The notes under the pieces were generated by a model. That model had not been told where the DNA came from. It worked only from the letters and a program-made list of their open reading frames with translations, and searched no databases. A program made the translations under genes and the position numbers. A stretch of 46,975 nucleotides of DNA, from positions 1 to 46,975 of the forward strand of contig NZ_CAKASM010000028.1 in assembly GCF_916858675.1 (NCBI RefSeq). Reading direction: 5' to 3'. The DNA comes from Sphingomonas sp. Leaf21 (GTDB lineage: Bacteria; Pseudomonadota; Alphaproteobacteria; Sphingomonadales; Sphingomonadaceae). Each line of letters opens with the position of its first letter. Position 1 is the stretch's first letter. Shown here piece by piece: positions 7,876-16,806 of this stretch.

Positions 7876-8634
7876 TCAGGTGGAGAAAAGGACCCGCTCG
7901 GCATCTTCCAGCATCAAGGCGGTCAGCCGGTCGCTTTCATAGGCGCCGGTGTCGATCCCGATGCGATGCGGCAGGATTTCTGCCTCGTCCGCGACCGTGT
8001 GGCCGTGCACCACCACCTTCTCAAGCGGGGCGCGGTGGTCGAGGAACGGGTCGCGGATCCAGCGGGTCTCGGCCATCTTCTGCTCCGCGATCGGCACCCC
8101 CGGACGGATGCCCGCATGGACGAAGGCATAGTCGCCCATGACGATCATCTCGTCGAGCGAGGACAGGAAGTCGCGGTGCGTCGCCGGGACGATCGCCTTC
8201 AGCCGCTCTTCGACTTCGGCATAGTCGAGGCGTTCATAATCCTGCGCGCTGACGCCGTAGCTCATCATCGTCTCGCGCCCGCCGATTCGGCAGAACAGGC
8301 GCAGCGCCTTGTCGTCGCCGTCGATCGACCGCAGCAGGATTTCCTCGTGATTGCCCATCAGGCAACGAACATTGGGATCGCCCGCGGCGAGCACGCGGAT
8401 CCGTTCGACCACGCCCGCCGAGTCGGGGCCGCGATCGACCAGATCGCCCAGGAAGATGATATGGCGCTGCGCCGGGGCACGCGCCGCATGGTCGGCCTCG
8501 ACCTGCGCCAGGAGCCGGTCGAGCAAGTCCAGGCGGCCATGAATGTCGCCGATCGCATAGACCCGGACGCCCGCTTCCATGACCGGCACCACATCCGGTG
8601 CGCGCTTTCGAAGATTCAATAACTTGGCAAGCAT
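7876..8634 (-). CDS. PPP-family metallophosphoesterase (Ser/Thr phosphatase-like)
   Basis: Predicted two-metal phosphatase of 252 residues. The signature motifs are in order: GDIHG (29-33), GDLVDRG (63-69), GNHEE (94-98), then the histidines in FVHAGIRPG and VVHGHT. This is the set seen in PPP-type phosphatases of the PrpA/PphA kind; the substrate (phosphoprotein, dinucleotide polyphosphate or other) cannot be told. It lies 73 bp downstream of wecC on the same strand, so it may be the last gene of the wecB-wecC transcript. Confidence 0.85.
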   Translation of the reverse strand: MLAKLLNLRKRAPDVVPVMEAGVRVYAIGDIHGRLDLLDRLLAQVEADHAARAPAQRHIIFLGDLVDRGPDSAGVVERIRVLAAGDPNVRCLMGNHEEILLRSIDGDDKALRLFCRIGGRETMMSYGVSAQDYERLDYAEVEERLKAIVPATHRDFLSSLDEMIVMGDYAFVHAGIRPGVPIAEQKMAETRWIRDPFLDHRAPLEKVVVHGHTVADEAEILPHRIGIDTGAYESDRLTALMLEDAERVLFST

Positions 8635-8707
8635 GGATGATTTTATGTCCGCAACAGGCGGCAGTCCTTAAGCCCCCCCAATCCCCCATGCAAACACGAA
8701 GCGGCGA

Positions 8708-9976
8708 TCAGTTCTGGTCGGGCCACAATCCCCGGGTATCCAGGACCGTCTTGCCGCGCCGCTCTTCCAAAGGAATCGATCGGAAAAGGTCGTGGTCGAC
8801 AAGAACGATCATCGCCGCGCAAGTTTCCAGCGCGGTGTCGATGTCGATCAGCGTCGATCCGGTGCCGTCGAAGCCGCGCGGCAGGGTCGTCGCATAGGGC
8901 TCGACGATCCGGATACGCTCGCCGAAGCGCTGCGCCAGTTCGGTCGCGACCTTGAGCGCCGGGCTTTCGCGAAAATCGTCGATATTGGCCTTGAAGGCGA
9001 GGCCGAGACAGGCGACGGGTCGCCCATCCGGCTGGGCCTCGATCATCGCGGCGGCGCGGGCGATGACATGGTCGGTCTTGCCGTCATTCACCTCGCGCGC
9101 GGTGCGGATCAGGGGCGTGTTGGCGGGGTCCGCGGCGACCAGGAACCAGGGGTCGACCGCGATGCAATGACCGCCGACGCCGGGCCCCGGCGACAGGATG
9201 TTGACGCGCGGATGCCGGTTGGCCAGCCGGATCACCTCCCACACATCGACGCCCAGCGTGTCGGCGACCAGGCTGAGTTCATTGGCGAAGGCGATGTTGA
9301 CGTCGCGAAAGGCGTTCTCGGTCAGCTTGGTCATCTCCGCCGCGCGCGCGGTGGTGGTGACGCAGGCGCCGCGCACGAAGCGGCGATAGAAGGTCAGCGC
9401 CTTGCGCGCGCAGCGCGGGGTGATGCCGCCGATCACCCGGTCATTGTCGATCAGCTCGACCAGGATTCGGCCCGGCAGCACGCGCTCGGGGCAATAGGCG
9501 ATGGCGATATCGGCCTGCTCGCCGGGGCGGGTCCGGCCCGGCATCTTCAGGTCGGGCCGCGCCTCGACGATAAGGTCACGGACGCGCTCGGTCGTACCGA
9601 CCGGGGATGTCGATTCGAGGATCAGCGTATCGCCCGCCTTCAGCACGGGCGCGACCGCGCGCGCGGCTTCGAGGACATAGGTGATGTCGGGCTGGCGGTC
9701 GTCCGTGAACGGCGTGGGGACGGCGATGACGAAGACGTCGGCGGGCGCGACGGTCAGCGAGGCCTTGAGGCTCCCGCGCGCGACGACGCCGGAGACGAGG
9801 CCGTCCAGATCGACCTCCTCGATATGCACGCGGCCCGAATTGATCGTCTCGACCACCGAGGGGGTGACATCGACGCCGACCACCATCGCGCCCGTCCGGG
9901 CGATGACGGCGGCGGTGGGCAGGCCGATATAGCCCAGCCCCATGACCGTGACGGAGAGTTCAGCGTCCAAGGGCAT
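8708..9976 (-). CDS. wecC: UDP-N-acetyl-D-mannosamine dehydrogenase
   Basis: Oxidises UDP-ManNAc to UDP-ManNAc uronic acid with two NAD+, supplying an acidic sugar for surface polysaccharide. The 422-residue protein has the N-terminal Rossmann motif GLGYIGLP (13-20), the middle-domain KLTEN (217-221) and the active-site cysteine Cys271 in GVGGHCIAVDPWF. The closest relatives by motif are WecC-type enzymes; UDP-Glc or UDP-GlcNAc dehydrogenases share the fold, so substrate choice rests on the neighbouring epimerase gene. Its start overlaps the end of wecB by 17 bases, so the two are probably coupled. Confidence 0.88.
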   Translation of the reverse strand: MPLDAELSVTVMGLGYIGLPTAAVIARTGAMVVGVDVTPSVVETINSGRVHIEEVDLDGLVSGVVARGSLKASLTVAPADVFVIAVPTPFTDDRQPDITYVLEAARAVAPVLKAGDTLILESTSPVGTTERVRDLIVEARPDLKMPGRTRPGEQADIAIAYCPERVLPGRILVELIDNDRVIGGITPRCARKALTFYRRFVRGACVTTTARAAEMTKLTENAFRDVNIAFANELSLVADTLGVDVWEVIRLANRHPRVNILSPGPGVGGHCIAVDPWFLVAADPANTPLIRTAREVNDGKTDHVIARAAAMIEAQPDGRPVACLGLAFKANIDDFRESPALKVATELAQRFGERIRIVEPYATTLPRGFDGTGSTLIDIDTALETCAAMIVLVDHDLFRSIPLEERRGKTVLDTRGLWPDQN

Positions 9977-11087
9977 CGTGAATGATCCTGCTGATCCGGT
10001 CGGCGGTGTCGCCGGTGCCGAAGGGGTTGTGGGCGCGCGCCATCGCGGCGTGGCGGGCGGGCTGGTCGAGGAGCGCGAAGACCTCCTCGACTATACGGTC
10101 CTCATCGGTGCCGATCAGACGGGCGGTGCCCGCCGCGACGCCCTCGGGGCGTTCGGTCGTCTCGCGCATCACCAGCACCGGCTTGCCGAGGGCGGGGGCC
10201 TCCTCCTGCACGCCGCCCGAGTCGGTCAGGACGATGTGCGCGGCGTCGAGCGCGCGGACGAAATGCGGATAGTCGAGCGGGGCGATTCGCACGATGCCGG
10301 GATGATCGCCCAGGATCGCCTCCATGACGCTCGCCACATTGGGATTGGGATGCATGGGGAACAGGATGCCCATGTCGGGCCGTTCGGCGATCCGGCGCAG
10401 CGCGCGTGCGATGGCGGCCATGCCGTCGCCGAAATTCTCGCGCCGGTGGGTCGTCACCAATATGATCCGCTTGCCGGCCAATCGCTCCAGCACCGGGTCC
10501 AGATCACCGGCCAGCGCAGGCTCGGCGGCGATCCGCTCGCGGGTCCAGTGGAGCGCGTCGATCACGCTGTTGCCGGTGACATGGACGCTGGCCGGGTCGA
10601 TCCCCTCGGCCAGCAGCGCGGCGGCGGCCGTCTCGGTGGGGGCGAAATGCAGCGCGGCGATGGGGGCGACGATCCGGCGGTTCACCTCCTCGGGCCAGGG
10701 CTGGTAGATGTCGCCCGAACGCAGGCCCGCTTCGACATGCGCGACCGGGATCTTGCGATAATAGGCGGCCAGCGCTCCGCTCATCGCGGTGGCGGTGTCG
10801 CCCTGGACGACGACCATCGCCGGGCGCACCAGGTCCATCACCTCGCCCAGACCGGTCAACAGGCGCGCGGTCAGCCGGTCGAGCGACTGGCCGGGTTCCA
10901 TCAGGTCGAGGTCGTGGTCCGGCGTCAGACCGGCGATCGCCAGCACCTGGTCCAGCATCCCGCGATGCTGCGCCGTCACGCAGGTGCATACCGCCAGGCC
11001 CGTCGCGGCCAGGGACCGGATCACCGGGAAGAGCTTGATCGCCTCGGGGCGCGTTCCAAAGACGACGAGGATGGGTGCGGGCTTCAT
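9960..11087 (-). CDS. wecB: UDP-N-acetylglucosamine 2-epimerase (non-hydrolysing)
   Basis: Interconverts UDP-GlcNAc and UDP-ManNAc, feeding the dehydrogenase encoded by the overlapping wecC. The 375-residue protein shows family motifs: FGTRPEAIKLFPV near residue 10, VQGDTATA, HVEAGLRSGD, THRRENFG and TDSGGVQEEAPALGKPVLVMRETTERPE. It is divergent from galU across 112 bp that must contain both promoters. With wecC and galU it forms a small nucleotide-sugar module, presumably for an exopolysaccharide, capsule or lipid-linked glycan; no glycosyltransferase genes are in the window. Confidence 0.95.
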   Translation of the reverse strand: MKPAPILVVFGTRPEAIKLFPVIRSLAATGLAVCTCVTAQHRGMLDQVLAIAGLTPDHDLDLMEPGQSLDRLTARLLTGLGEVMDLVRPAMVVVQGDTATAMSGALAAYYRKIPVAHVEAGLRSGDIYQPWPEEVNRRIVAPIAALHFAPTETAAAALLAEGIDPASVHVTGNSVIDALHWTRERIAAEPALAGDLDPVLERLAGKRIILVTTHRRENFGDGMAAIARALRRIAERPDMGILFPMHPNPNVASVMEAILGDHPGIVRIAPLDYPHFVRALDAAHIVLTDSGGVQEEAPALGKPVLVMRETTERPEGVAAGTARLIGTDEDRIVEEVFALLDQPARHAAMARAHNPFGTGDTADRISRIIHDALGR

Positions 11088-11199
11088 GGATCGCTTTCTA
11101 TCCTGTCGCTTTTAAGGACATCCTAACCGCAGCGGCACGTTGCGGGTCTATGTTGCGGCGCAAAGTCACTGTAATGGCGGCCGTGTCCAGGGAGGTTTC

Positions 11200-12060
11200 A
11201 TGACGATCAAGAAAGTGCGCAAGGCCGTTTTTCCGGTGGCCGGTCTGGGAACGCGGTTCCTGCCCGCGACCAAGTCGATGCCCAAGGAAATGCTGACGGT
11301 CGTCGACAAGCCGTTGATCCAGTACGCCGTCGAGGAAGCACTGGAAGCGGGGATCGAGCAGATCATTTTCGTCACCGGTCGCGGCAAGGGCGCGCTGGAG
11401 GATCATTTCGATATCTCCTACGAACTCGAAGCCACGATGAAGGCGCGCGGCAAGTCGCTCGCCGTGATCGACGGCATCCGCCAGAAGCCCGGTTCGCCCG
11501 TCTATGTCCGCCAGCAGGAGCCGCTGGGTCTGGGCCACGCGGTATGGTGCGCGCGTGAGATCGTCGGCGACGAGCCCTTCGCGGTGCTGCTGCCCGACGA
11601 ACTGATGGTCGGCGGCTTCATGAAGCAGATGGTTCAGGCCTATGACACGGTCGGCGGCAACGTCATCGGCGCGCTGGAAGTGCCCGACAGCGAAACCGAC
11701 AAATACGGCATCATCTCGCCCGGCAAGCAGGACGGTCGCCTGACCGAGGTCACCGCGCTGGTCGAGAAGCCCAAGGGCAAGGCGCCGTCGAACCTGATGA
11801 TCCCCGGCCGTTACATCCTCCAGCCCGAGGTGATGGACATCCTCGACGCGCAGGAGCCGGGTGCGGGCGGTGAGATCCAGCTGACCGACGCGATGGCCAA
11901 GCTGATCGGACGCCAGCCCTTCCACGGCTTCACCTTCGATGGCCAGCGTTACGATTGCGGCGACAAGGCCGGCTGGCTGACCGCCAACCTGGCGCTGGGC
12001 GTGGCGCGCGAGGACATCGGTCCGGCGGTGCGCGAATTCGCCAAGACGCTGTTCGCCTGA
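11200..12060 (+). CDS. galU: UTP-glucose-1-phosphate uridylyltransferase
   Basis: Makes UDP-glucose from UTP and glucose 1-phosphate. The 286-residue length fits bacterial GalU. The start MTIKKVRKAVFPVAG is preceded by AGGGAGG. The nucleotide-binding motif GLGTRFLPATKSMPKEML, then VDKPLIQYAVEEA, EPLGLGHAVWCA, VEKPKGKAPS and GGEIQLTDAM are all present. Divergent from wecB and ending in its own terminator. UDP-glucose serves surface polysaccharide synthesis, consistent with the neighbouring wec genes. Confidence 0.97.
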   Translation: MTIKKVRKAVFPVAGLGTRFLPATKSMPKEMLTVVDKPLIQYAVEEALEAGIEQIIFVTGRGKGALEDHFDISYELEATMKARGKSLAVIDGIRQKPGSPVYVRQQEPLGLGHAVWCAREIVGDEPFAVLLPDELMVGGFMKQMVQAYDTVGGNVIGALEVPDSETDKYGIISPGKQDGRLTEVTALVEKPKGKAPSNLMIPGRYILQPEVMDILDAQEPGAGGEIQLTDAMAKLIGRQPFHGFTFDGQRYDCGDKAGWLTANLALGVAREDIGPAVREFAKTLFA

Positions 12061-12079
12061 TCGGGTTTCAGCGATGAGG

Positions 12080-12114
12080 AAGGGGGCGGGACCGAAAGGT
12101 CACCGCCCCTTTTC
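12080..12114 (+). terminator. intrinsic terminator of galU
   Basis: A GC-rich inverted repeat (about 12080-12093 with 12098-12110) closed by a GAAA loop and followed by TTTTCTTG begins 20 bases after the galU stop. Confidence 0.85.
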
Positions 12115-12140
12115 TTGTTCCGCCCCAAGCGAACTCGGGG

Positions 12141-12549
12141 AGCAATAGGGTTTCCCTGACGCCCCCACACGCAATTCCTCCCCAAGCCTGCTTGGGGAGG
12201 GGGACCGCCGGGCGATAGCCCGGTGGTGGAGGGGCGAGGCCTGTCGCTGAGGTTGCAGGCCCCACCACCCCTCGCTGGCGCGAGCGGTCCCCCTCCCCAT
12301 CGGGGATGGGGAGGAATCGGGTTTCCCTGACACCGCCACGCGCAATTCCTCCCCAAGCTTGCTTGGGGAGGGGGACCGCCGGGCGACAAGCCCGGTGGTG
12401 GAGGGGCGGGGCCTGTCGCTGGCGTTGCAGGCCCCACCACCACTCGCTGGCGCGAGCGGTCCCCCTCCCCATCGGAGATGGGGAGGAATGGGTCTTCCCT
12501 GACGCCGCCGCGCGCAATTCCTCCCCAAGTTTGCTTGGGGAGGAATGGG
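12141..12549. repeat. tandem palindromic repeat, about 2.4 copies of 171-172 bp
   Basis: The element GCAATTCCTCCCCAAG begins at 12171, 12342 and 12514, so the period is 171 then 172 bp. The third copy is cut short. Inside each unit are nested inverted repeats: CTCCCCAAGC/GCTTGGGGAG, CCGGGC/GCCCGG, and GGGGACCGC pairing with GCGGTCCCC at the far side. A full unit could thus fold into one long branched stem. The array runs up to the stop codon of the small membrane gene. The layout resembles REP/ERIC-like intergenic palindromic elements; it codes for nothing I can support. Confidence 0.85.
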
Positions 12550-12900
12550 TTAGCGTCGCTCCGCGCGTCGAGCGAGCCAGCGGAAGGTCAGCAGGATGAC
12601 CGTCGGCCAAAGCATCGTCGCCCACATGTCGGACCAACTCGCCGCCAGATTGCCTTCGTCCGTGGGATAGAAGGGCTGGAGCAGATCATAGAACTCGTTC
12701 AGCGTCTCGATGACCAGCACGGTCAGCCAGCAGCGCCAATCCCAGGGCGCGCGGCGCATCGCCAGCGCGGCGAGGACCAGGATCGCCATGCCGACATGCG
12801 CGTGGAGCGTCGAATCGGGCAAGCCGGTGACCTGGCCGATCCACCCCTTGTCGCCCGTCCAGTCGAGCCAGCCGGGCGGCGGCTTCGGATGCCCGCTCAT
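12550..12900 (-). CDS. small membrane protein, paralogue of the protein at 3751-4065
   Basis: Function not recognised. The 116-residue protein has likely membrane segments around LHAHVGMAILVLAALAM, WLTVLVIETLNEF and ATMLWPTVILLTF. Shared pattern with the product at 3751-4065: DS-x-LH-x-H-x-GMA, E-x-x-NE and WPTV. The start MSGHPKP is chosen because its ATG overlaps the stop of the preceding MoeB-like gene (ATGA), the same coupling used by the genes upstream. It is the last gene of the long minus-strand run from ubiE. Its stop codon adjoins the tandem repeat array. Confidence 0.8.
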   Translation of the reverse strand: MSGHPKPPPGWLDWTGDKGWIGQVTGLPDSTLHAHVGMAILVLAALAMRRAPWDWRCWLTVLVIETLNEFYDLLQPFYPTDEGNLAASWSDMWATMLWPTVILLTFRWLARRAERR

Positions 12901-13664
12901 GCCGCCACCGCGACCGACCGGGCACAACGGCAGCCGGGATCCTTGGGCAGCGCCAGCGTCCGGAAGCGCATGTTCAGCATGTCGGCGATCAGGATGCTGC
13001 CCGCGCTGTCGCGGCCGAACGGCGCGGCGGCACGCAACGTCTCCAGCGCGGCCAGGCTGCCCATCACGCCGGTGACGGGTCCGAGCACGCCGTCATCGGC
13101 GCAGGTCAGTCCGGCCTGATCCGCAACCTCGCCGACGAAGCAGCGGTAACAGGGCTTGTCGCGTTCCCAACCGCGATAGACCGCCAACTGCCCCTCGAAC
13201 TGCCCCACCGCCGCCGATACGAGCGGGATCCGCCGGCCCAGCGCGGCATCGGCGACCGCCAGTCGCGTCGCGAAATTGTCGCAGCCGTCGAGCACGACAT
13301 CGGCCCCGTCGATCAGCGCCCCCGCATTCTCCGCCGTCACCCGCTCGCGATGCACCGTCACGGCGACATGCGGATTGAGCCGCGCGACATGCGCGGCGGC
13401 GGCCTCGACCTTGGGAAGGCCGCGATCCCCGGTCGTGAAAATGGTCTGGCGTTGCAGGTTGGACGGCTCGACCACATCGTCGTCGATCAGAATCAGCGAT
13501 CCGATCCCGGCGGCGGCGAGATACTGGATGGCGGGCGATCCGATACCGCCCGCGCCGATCACCGCCACCGTCGCCTGTTTCAACCGGGTCTGGCCACCAC
13601 CACCGAATTCGCGGAGCACGATATGGCGGGCATAGCGGGCAAGTTCGTCGTCGCTCAGGATCAT
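12897..13664 (-). CDS. MoeB/ThiF/HesA-family adenylyltransferase
   Basis: E1-like enzyme that adenylates the C-terminal Gly-Gly of a sulfur-carrier protein (MoaD or ThiS type). Visible motifs: the nucleotide-binding loop VIGAGGIGSPA, DDDVVEPSNLQRQ, the GDRGLPKVEAA segment and DGCDNFATR. A CYRC pair and a GCRC pair near the C-terminus are likely zinc ligands. I place the start at MILSDDELARYARH (13664), where ATG overlaps the upstream stop (ATGA); ATG at 13673 would add three residues. MoeB and ThiF cannot be separated on sequence, and no carrier gene is nearby. Confidence 0.88.
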   Translation of the reverse strand: MILSDDELARYARHIVLREFGGGGQTRLKQATVAVIGAGGIGSPAIQYLAAAGIGSLILIDDDVVEPSNLQRQTIFTTGDRGLPKVEAAAAHVARLNPHVAVTVHRERVTAENAGALIDGADVVLDGCDNFATRLAVADAALGRRIPLVSAAVGQFEGQLAVYRGWERDKPCYRCFVGEVADQAGLTCADDGVLGPVTGVMGSLAALETLRAAAPFGRDSAGSILIADMLNMRFRTLALPKDPGCRCARSVAVAA

Positions 13665-14068
13665 CCCGGCCATGTATAGGTGATGACCGTGCGATACCAG
13701 CGATCGCCCGTCATCATCGTGCGATGGGTCAGGCGGCGGACCATTCGCTGCGCCACGCCCGCGCTATATTGCTCGACGGTCGGACAGCCGATCGCGAGCG
13801 GTACGACGCTGCTCGCGATGCCGTCCGTCCCGATGCGAATGGCCATCGGCACGACCAGCACGACCTGCTCGTCGGCGGGCCTGGCGCGAAGGCAGCGTCC
13901 CGCAGCGACCTCGTCCCGCACGAAGCGCACCATGTCGGGCGCGGCGGGCGGCAGGGTGATCGCGGCCAGCGTCGACCAGTCGTGCGGCGGCTCTGCGGCG
14001 GTCGCCGGGGAGGCCGGCACGGTCGGGGCGGTGACCTGCACCGCGGTGGCGAGGAGCAGCGCCATCAT
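13661..14068 (-). CDS. exported protein with weak TonB C-terminal resemblance
   Basis: The 135-residue product opens with a short hydrophobic segment (MMALLLATAVQVTAPTVPA) that looks like a signal sequence, so a periplasmic location is likely. The C-terminal part (GCPTVEQYSAGVAQRMVRRL ... DRWYRTVITYTW) has the alternating pattern of TonB-C-like domains, but no membrane anchor or Pro-rich linker is present, so TonB function is not claimed. Both ends overlap neighbouring genes by four bases (dut upstream, MoeB-like downstream), which argues for a genuine gene in a coupled operon. Confidence 0.7.
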   Translation of the reverse strand: MMALLLATAVQVTAPTVPASPATAAEPPHDWSTLAAITLPPAAPDMVRFVRDEVAAGRCLRARPADEQVVLVVPMAIRIGTDGIASSVVPLAIGCPTVEQYSAGVAQRMVRRLTHRTMMTGDRWYRTVITYTWPG

Positions 14069-14514
14069 CGTCCGGTCGATCCGAATCCGCCGTCACCCCG
14101 CTGCGTCGCATCGAGTTCGTCGACGAGGGACAGGGTGGCGCGCTGCACGGGGGCGGGGACGAGCTGGGCGATCCGTTCGCCACGGACCACCTCGAACGGT
14201 GCGTCGCCCAGATTGGCGAGGATCACCTTCACCTCGCCGCGATAATCCTCGTCGATCGTGCCGGGCGTGTTGAGGCAGGTGATGCCGTTCTTCAGCGCAA
14301 GGCCCGAGCGGGGACGGACCTGCACCTCGTATCCCGGCGGTATCGCGATGGCGAAGCCGGTCGCGACGGCGGCGCGCTTGCCGGGATGGAGGGTCAGCGC
14401 CTCCGCCGCGACCACGTCCATGCCCGCCGCGCCGGGGGTGGCATAGGCGGGCAGGGGAAGCCCCTCGCCATGGGGCAAGCGTTTGACGGCAATGGAAATG
14501 GGAGCAAGCGTCAT
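14065..14514 (-). CDS. dut: deoxyuridine 5'-triphosphate nucleotidohydrolase (dUTPase)
   Basis: Hydrolyses dUTP to dUMP and pyrophosphate, keeping uracil out of DNA and feeding dTMP synthesis. The 149 residues carry all five trimeric dUTPase motifs: AGMDVVA, RPRSGLALKNG, TPGTIDEDYRGEVKV, RGERIAQLV and the glycine-rich C-terminal RGDGGFGSTGR. Start and stop each overlap the neighbouring genes by ATGA, so translation is probably coupled to coaBC. The coaBC-dut pairing is common in Alphaproteobacteria. Confidence 0.97.
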   Translation of the reverse strand: MTLAPISIAVKRLPHGEGLPLPAYATPGAAGMDVVAAEALTLHPGKRAAVATGFAIAIPPGYEVQVRPRSGLALKNGITCLNTPGTIDEDYRGEVKVILANLGDAPFEVVRGERIAQLVPAPVQRATLSLVDELDATQRGDGGFGSTGR

Positions 14515-15698
14515 GACCGTCCTTCTAGCGCATCGGCGATGCGTTGCGCGAGCCCCCTGGCGACATCGTCCTTGCCCATCCGGGCCCAGCTTTCGACGCC
14601 GTCCGCGGTGATCAGGTGGACGCTGTTCGCCTCGCCCCCGAACACGTCGCCGGACACGTCGTTGGCGACGATCCAGTCGGCGCCCTTTCGCACGCGCTTG
14701 GCGACGGCATGGTCGATGACATGCTCGGTCTCCGCCGCGAAGCCGACGACCAGCCTGGGCCGGTTCGCCGCTGCCGCGACGCTGGCGAGGATGTCGGGAT
14801 TCTCGACCAGCGTCAGGGCGGGCGCCGCGCCGCCGTCCTTCTTCACCTTCTGTGCCGCCGACTCGACTCGCCAGTCCGCGACGGCGGCGACCATGACGGC
14901 GGCATCGGCGGGCAGCGCGGCGGCGACCGCATCGGCCATCTGGCGTGCCGTCTCGACATCGACCCGGTCGACACCCTGCGGGGTCGCCAGCGTCACCGGC
15001 CCCGCGACCAGCGTGACCCGCGCGCCCAGCGCCGCCAACGCGCCAGCGACAGCGAAACCCTGTCGGCCCGAAGAGCGGTTGGCGATGTAGCGGACCGGGT
15101 CGATCGGTTCATGGGTCGGCCCGGCGGTGACGAGGATATGGCGGCCCGTCAGTGGGCGGATCGCGGGTGCCAGTCGGGCTTCGATCGCGGCGAGGATCGC
15201 GGGCGGCTCGGGCAGGCGGCCGGGCCCGAACTCGCCGCAGGCCATCGCGCCCTCGTCCGGCGCCATGACCTCGACGCCGTCGGCGCGAAGCCGCGCGACG
15301 TTGCGCCGGGTCGCGGGATGGAGCCACATGCGCACGTTCATCGCGGGCGCGACCAGCACCGGCGTATCGGTGGCCAGCAGCAGCGTCGTCGCGAGATCGT
15401 CGGCATGGCCGTTCGCCATCCGCGCGATCAGGTCGGCGGTGCCGGGCGCGACGACGACCAGATCGGCCTCTCGGCTGAGCTGGATATGCCCCATCTCCGC
15501 CTCGTCCTTCAGATCCCAGAGCGTGGTGAAGACCTGATTTTCCGAGAGCGCGGCCAGCGTCATCGGCGTGACGAAATGGCTGCCCCCCTCGGTCAGGACG
15601 CAGCGGACGCTGTGGCCGTTCTTGCGAAGCAGGCGGATCAGTTCGCAAGATTTGTACGCGGCGATCCCGCCGCCGACGATCAACAGGATATGGCTCAT
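14511..15698 (-). CDS. coaBC: bifunctional phosphopantothenoylcysteine decarboxylase / phosphopantothenate-cysteine ligase
   Basis: Two consecutive steps of coenzyme A synthesis, joining cysteine to 4'-phosphopantothenate and decarboxylating the product. The 395-residue protein has the FMN-dependent CoaC half first (GGGIAAYKSCELIR at 9-22, catalytic His71 in GHIQLS, APAMN at 117-121, Cys154 in MACGEFGPGRLPEP). The CoaB half follows from about residue 185 (TAGPTHEPIDPVRYIANRSSG, AAVADWR, KVKKDGG). The start MSHILLIVGGG overlaps the stop of the upstream membrane gene (ATGA). The frame stays open further upstream, but that part is antisense-like sequence over another gene. Confidence 0.97.
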   Translation of the reverse strand: MSHILLIVGGGIAAYKSCELIRLLRKNGHSVRCVLTEGGSHFVTPMTLAALSENQVFTTLWDLKDEAEMGHIQLSREADLVVVAPGTADLIARMANGHADDLATTLLLATDTPVLVAPAMNVRMWLHPATRRNVARLRADGVEVMAPDEGAMACGEFGPGRLPEPPAILAAIEARLAPAIRPLTGRHILVTAGPTHEPIDPVRYIANRSSGRQGFAVAGALAALGARVTLVAGPVTLATPQGVDRVDVETARQMADAVAAALPADAAVMVAAVADWRVESAAQKVKKDGGAAPALTLVENPDILASVAAAANRPRLVVGFAAETEHVIDHAVAKRVRKGADWIVANDVSGDVFGGEANSVHLITADGVESWARMGKDDVARGLAQRIADALEGRS

Positions 15699-16804
15699 CG
15701 CACGACTCGCGTCACGGTGATTCGACGCCGCGAACCCCGCGCGGCGAGGATCAACTCCCGCACCGCATCGGGCGCGAACACGACGCCAAGGAAGAAGAGC
15801 GGGGACATGCCCAATATCATGGCGGGCGATCCGGTCAGCAGCGCCAGCAGCGTATAGACGGCCATCGTCACGCCCGCCCGCCGCGCGACCGGCGCGCGCC
15901 AGTGCGCCCAGCCCAATAGGGCGAGCACGGCGAGCGGGACGACGACGCTCATCGGCAGGAAGCCCATGGCCTGGGCCGCCGCGATCGAGGCGACCAGCGT
16001 GCCGGGCGCGATCAGGTGGAGGGGGCTCCCCATCGCGGGGTCGGCCGCACTGACCAAGGCGTTGAGCGCATGGGCATGGGCCGCCAGCACCAGCAGCGCG
16101 ACCGCGAGTGCGGTCATCCAGCCGATCGCCTCTCGCCGTGCCCCGGCCCGCGCCGCCAGCGCCAGCATGACGATGGCATAGGGCAGCGCCATCGGCGTCA
16201 GGATCATCGCGACCAGGCCCAGCGCCACCGCGCTCATGCCCGCCTCGGGGCGCCGCTGGACCAGCGACAGCGCGATCAGCACCGCCGCCCAGCTTTCGGG
16301 CGCGGTCACCATCGGCGGGTTGGGAAGGGGGAAGACGCCTGCGATCAGCAACACCGCCAGCAAGGCGATGGCCGTCCGCCCCTCCAGCACCGGGACGACG
16401 CGTCGCAGCCAGCCCGCGATCATCGCCAGGCCGAGCAGCATCATCGCGCCGTGCCAAAGGAGCGTGGGCAGCACGGCGAGGGTGACGAACAAGGCGGGTA
16501 GGGGAACGGCGAACAAGGCGGGCCGCAACGCCCGGTCATTCTCGCGAAGCGCATCGAGCGCGGCGGGGTAGAAGGACTGGCCATGCCGGACATGATCGAG
16601 GATCGTCGTCGTGACCGGCGCCAGCCGCTCGCCCACCGGCTCGAACGCCCCTTGCGTCGCATAGCCGATCAGGGTCAGCAGGATCAGCAACGCGAGCACC
16701 CCCCGCGCCGCCATGGGCGAGAGGCCCGTCAGCCGCCCCGTCTGGCCGAACCAGAGCGACCGCGACACGCGGCGCATGGGGGCAGGGGGCTCGCTGCCCT
16801 GCAT
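15695..16804 (-). CDS. polytopic membrane protein, function unknown
   Basis: The 369-residue product is mostly hydrophobic, with about nine or ten likely transmembrane segments (for instance GVLALLILLTLIGYA, ALFVTLAVLPTLLW, AMMLLGLAMIAGWL, MSVVVPLAVLALLGW). It resembles membrane proteins of the glycosyltransferase-C or DUF2029 kind in general layout, but I see no diagnostic loop motif and do not assign it. The chosen start MQGSEPPAP lies two bases after the ubiB stop; MRRVSRSLW at 16777 is an alternative. Its stop overlaps coaBC by ATGA. It sits in a housekeeping operon, yet its role is not given by that context. Confidence 0.8.
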   Translation of the reverse strand: MQGSEPPAPMRRVSRSLWFGQTGRLTGLSPMAARGVLALLILLTLIGYATQGAFEPVGERLAPVTTTILDHVRHGQSFYPAALDALRENDRALRPALFAVPLPALFVTLAVLPTLLWHGAMMLLGLAMIAGWLRRVVPVLEGRTAIALLAVLLIAGVFPLPNPPMVTAPESWAAVLIALSLVQRRPEAGMSAVALGLVAMILTPMALPYAIVMLALAARAGARREAIGWMTALAVALLVLAAHAHALNALVSAADPAMGSPLHLIAPGTLVASIAAAQAMGFLPMSVVVPLAVLALLGWAHWRAPVARRAGVTMAVYTLLALLTGSPAMILGMSPLFFLGVVFAPDAVRELILAARGSRRRITVTRVVR

Positions 16805-16806
16805 CT

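Noticed and set aside
12141..12549. CRISPR array
   Set aside because: The repeat unit is 171-172 bp with no separate spacers and no cas genes nearby.
14511..16457. Long frame through coaBC, and similar open frames at 15695-17620 and 31189-32916
   Set aside because: They are the high-GC open-frame background over neighbouring genes; only the parts with family motifs and overlaps are genes.
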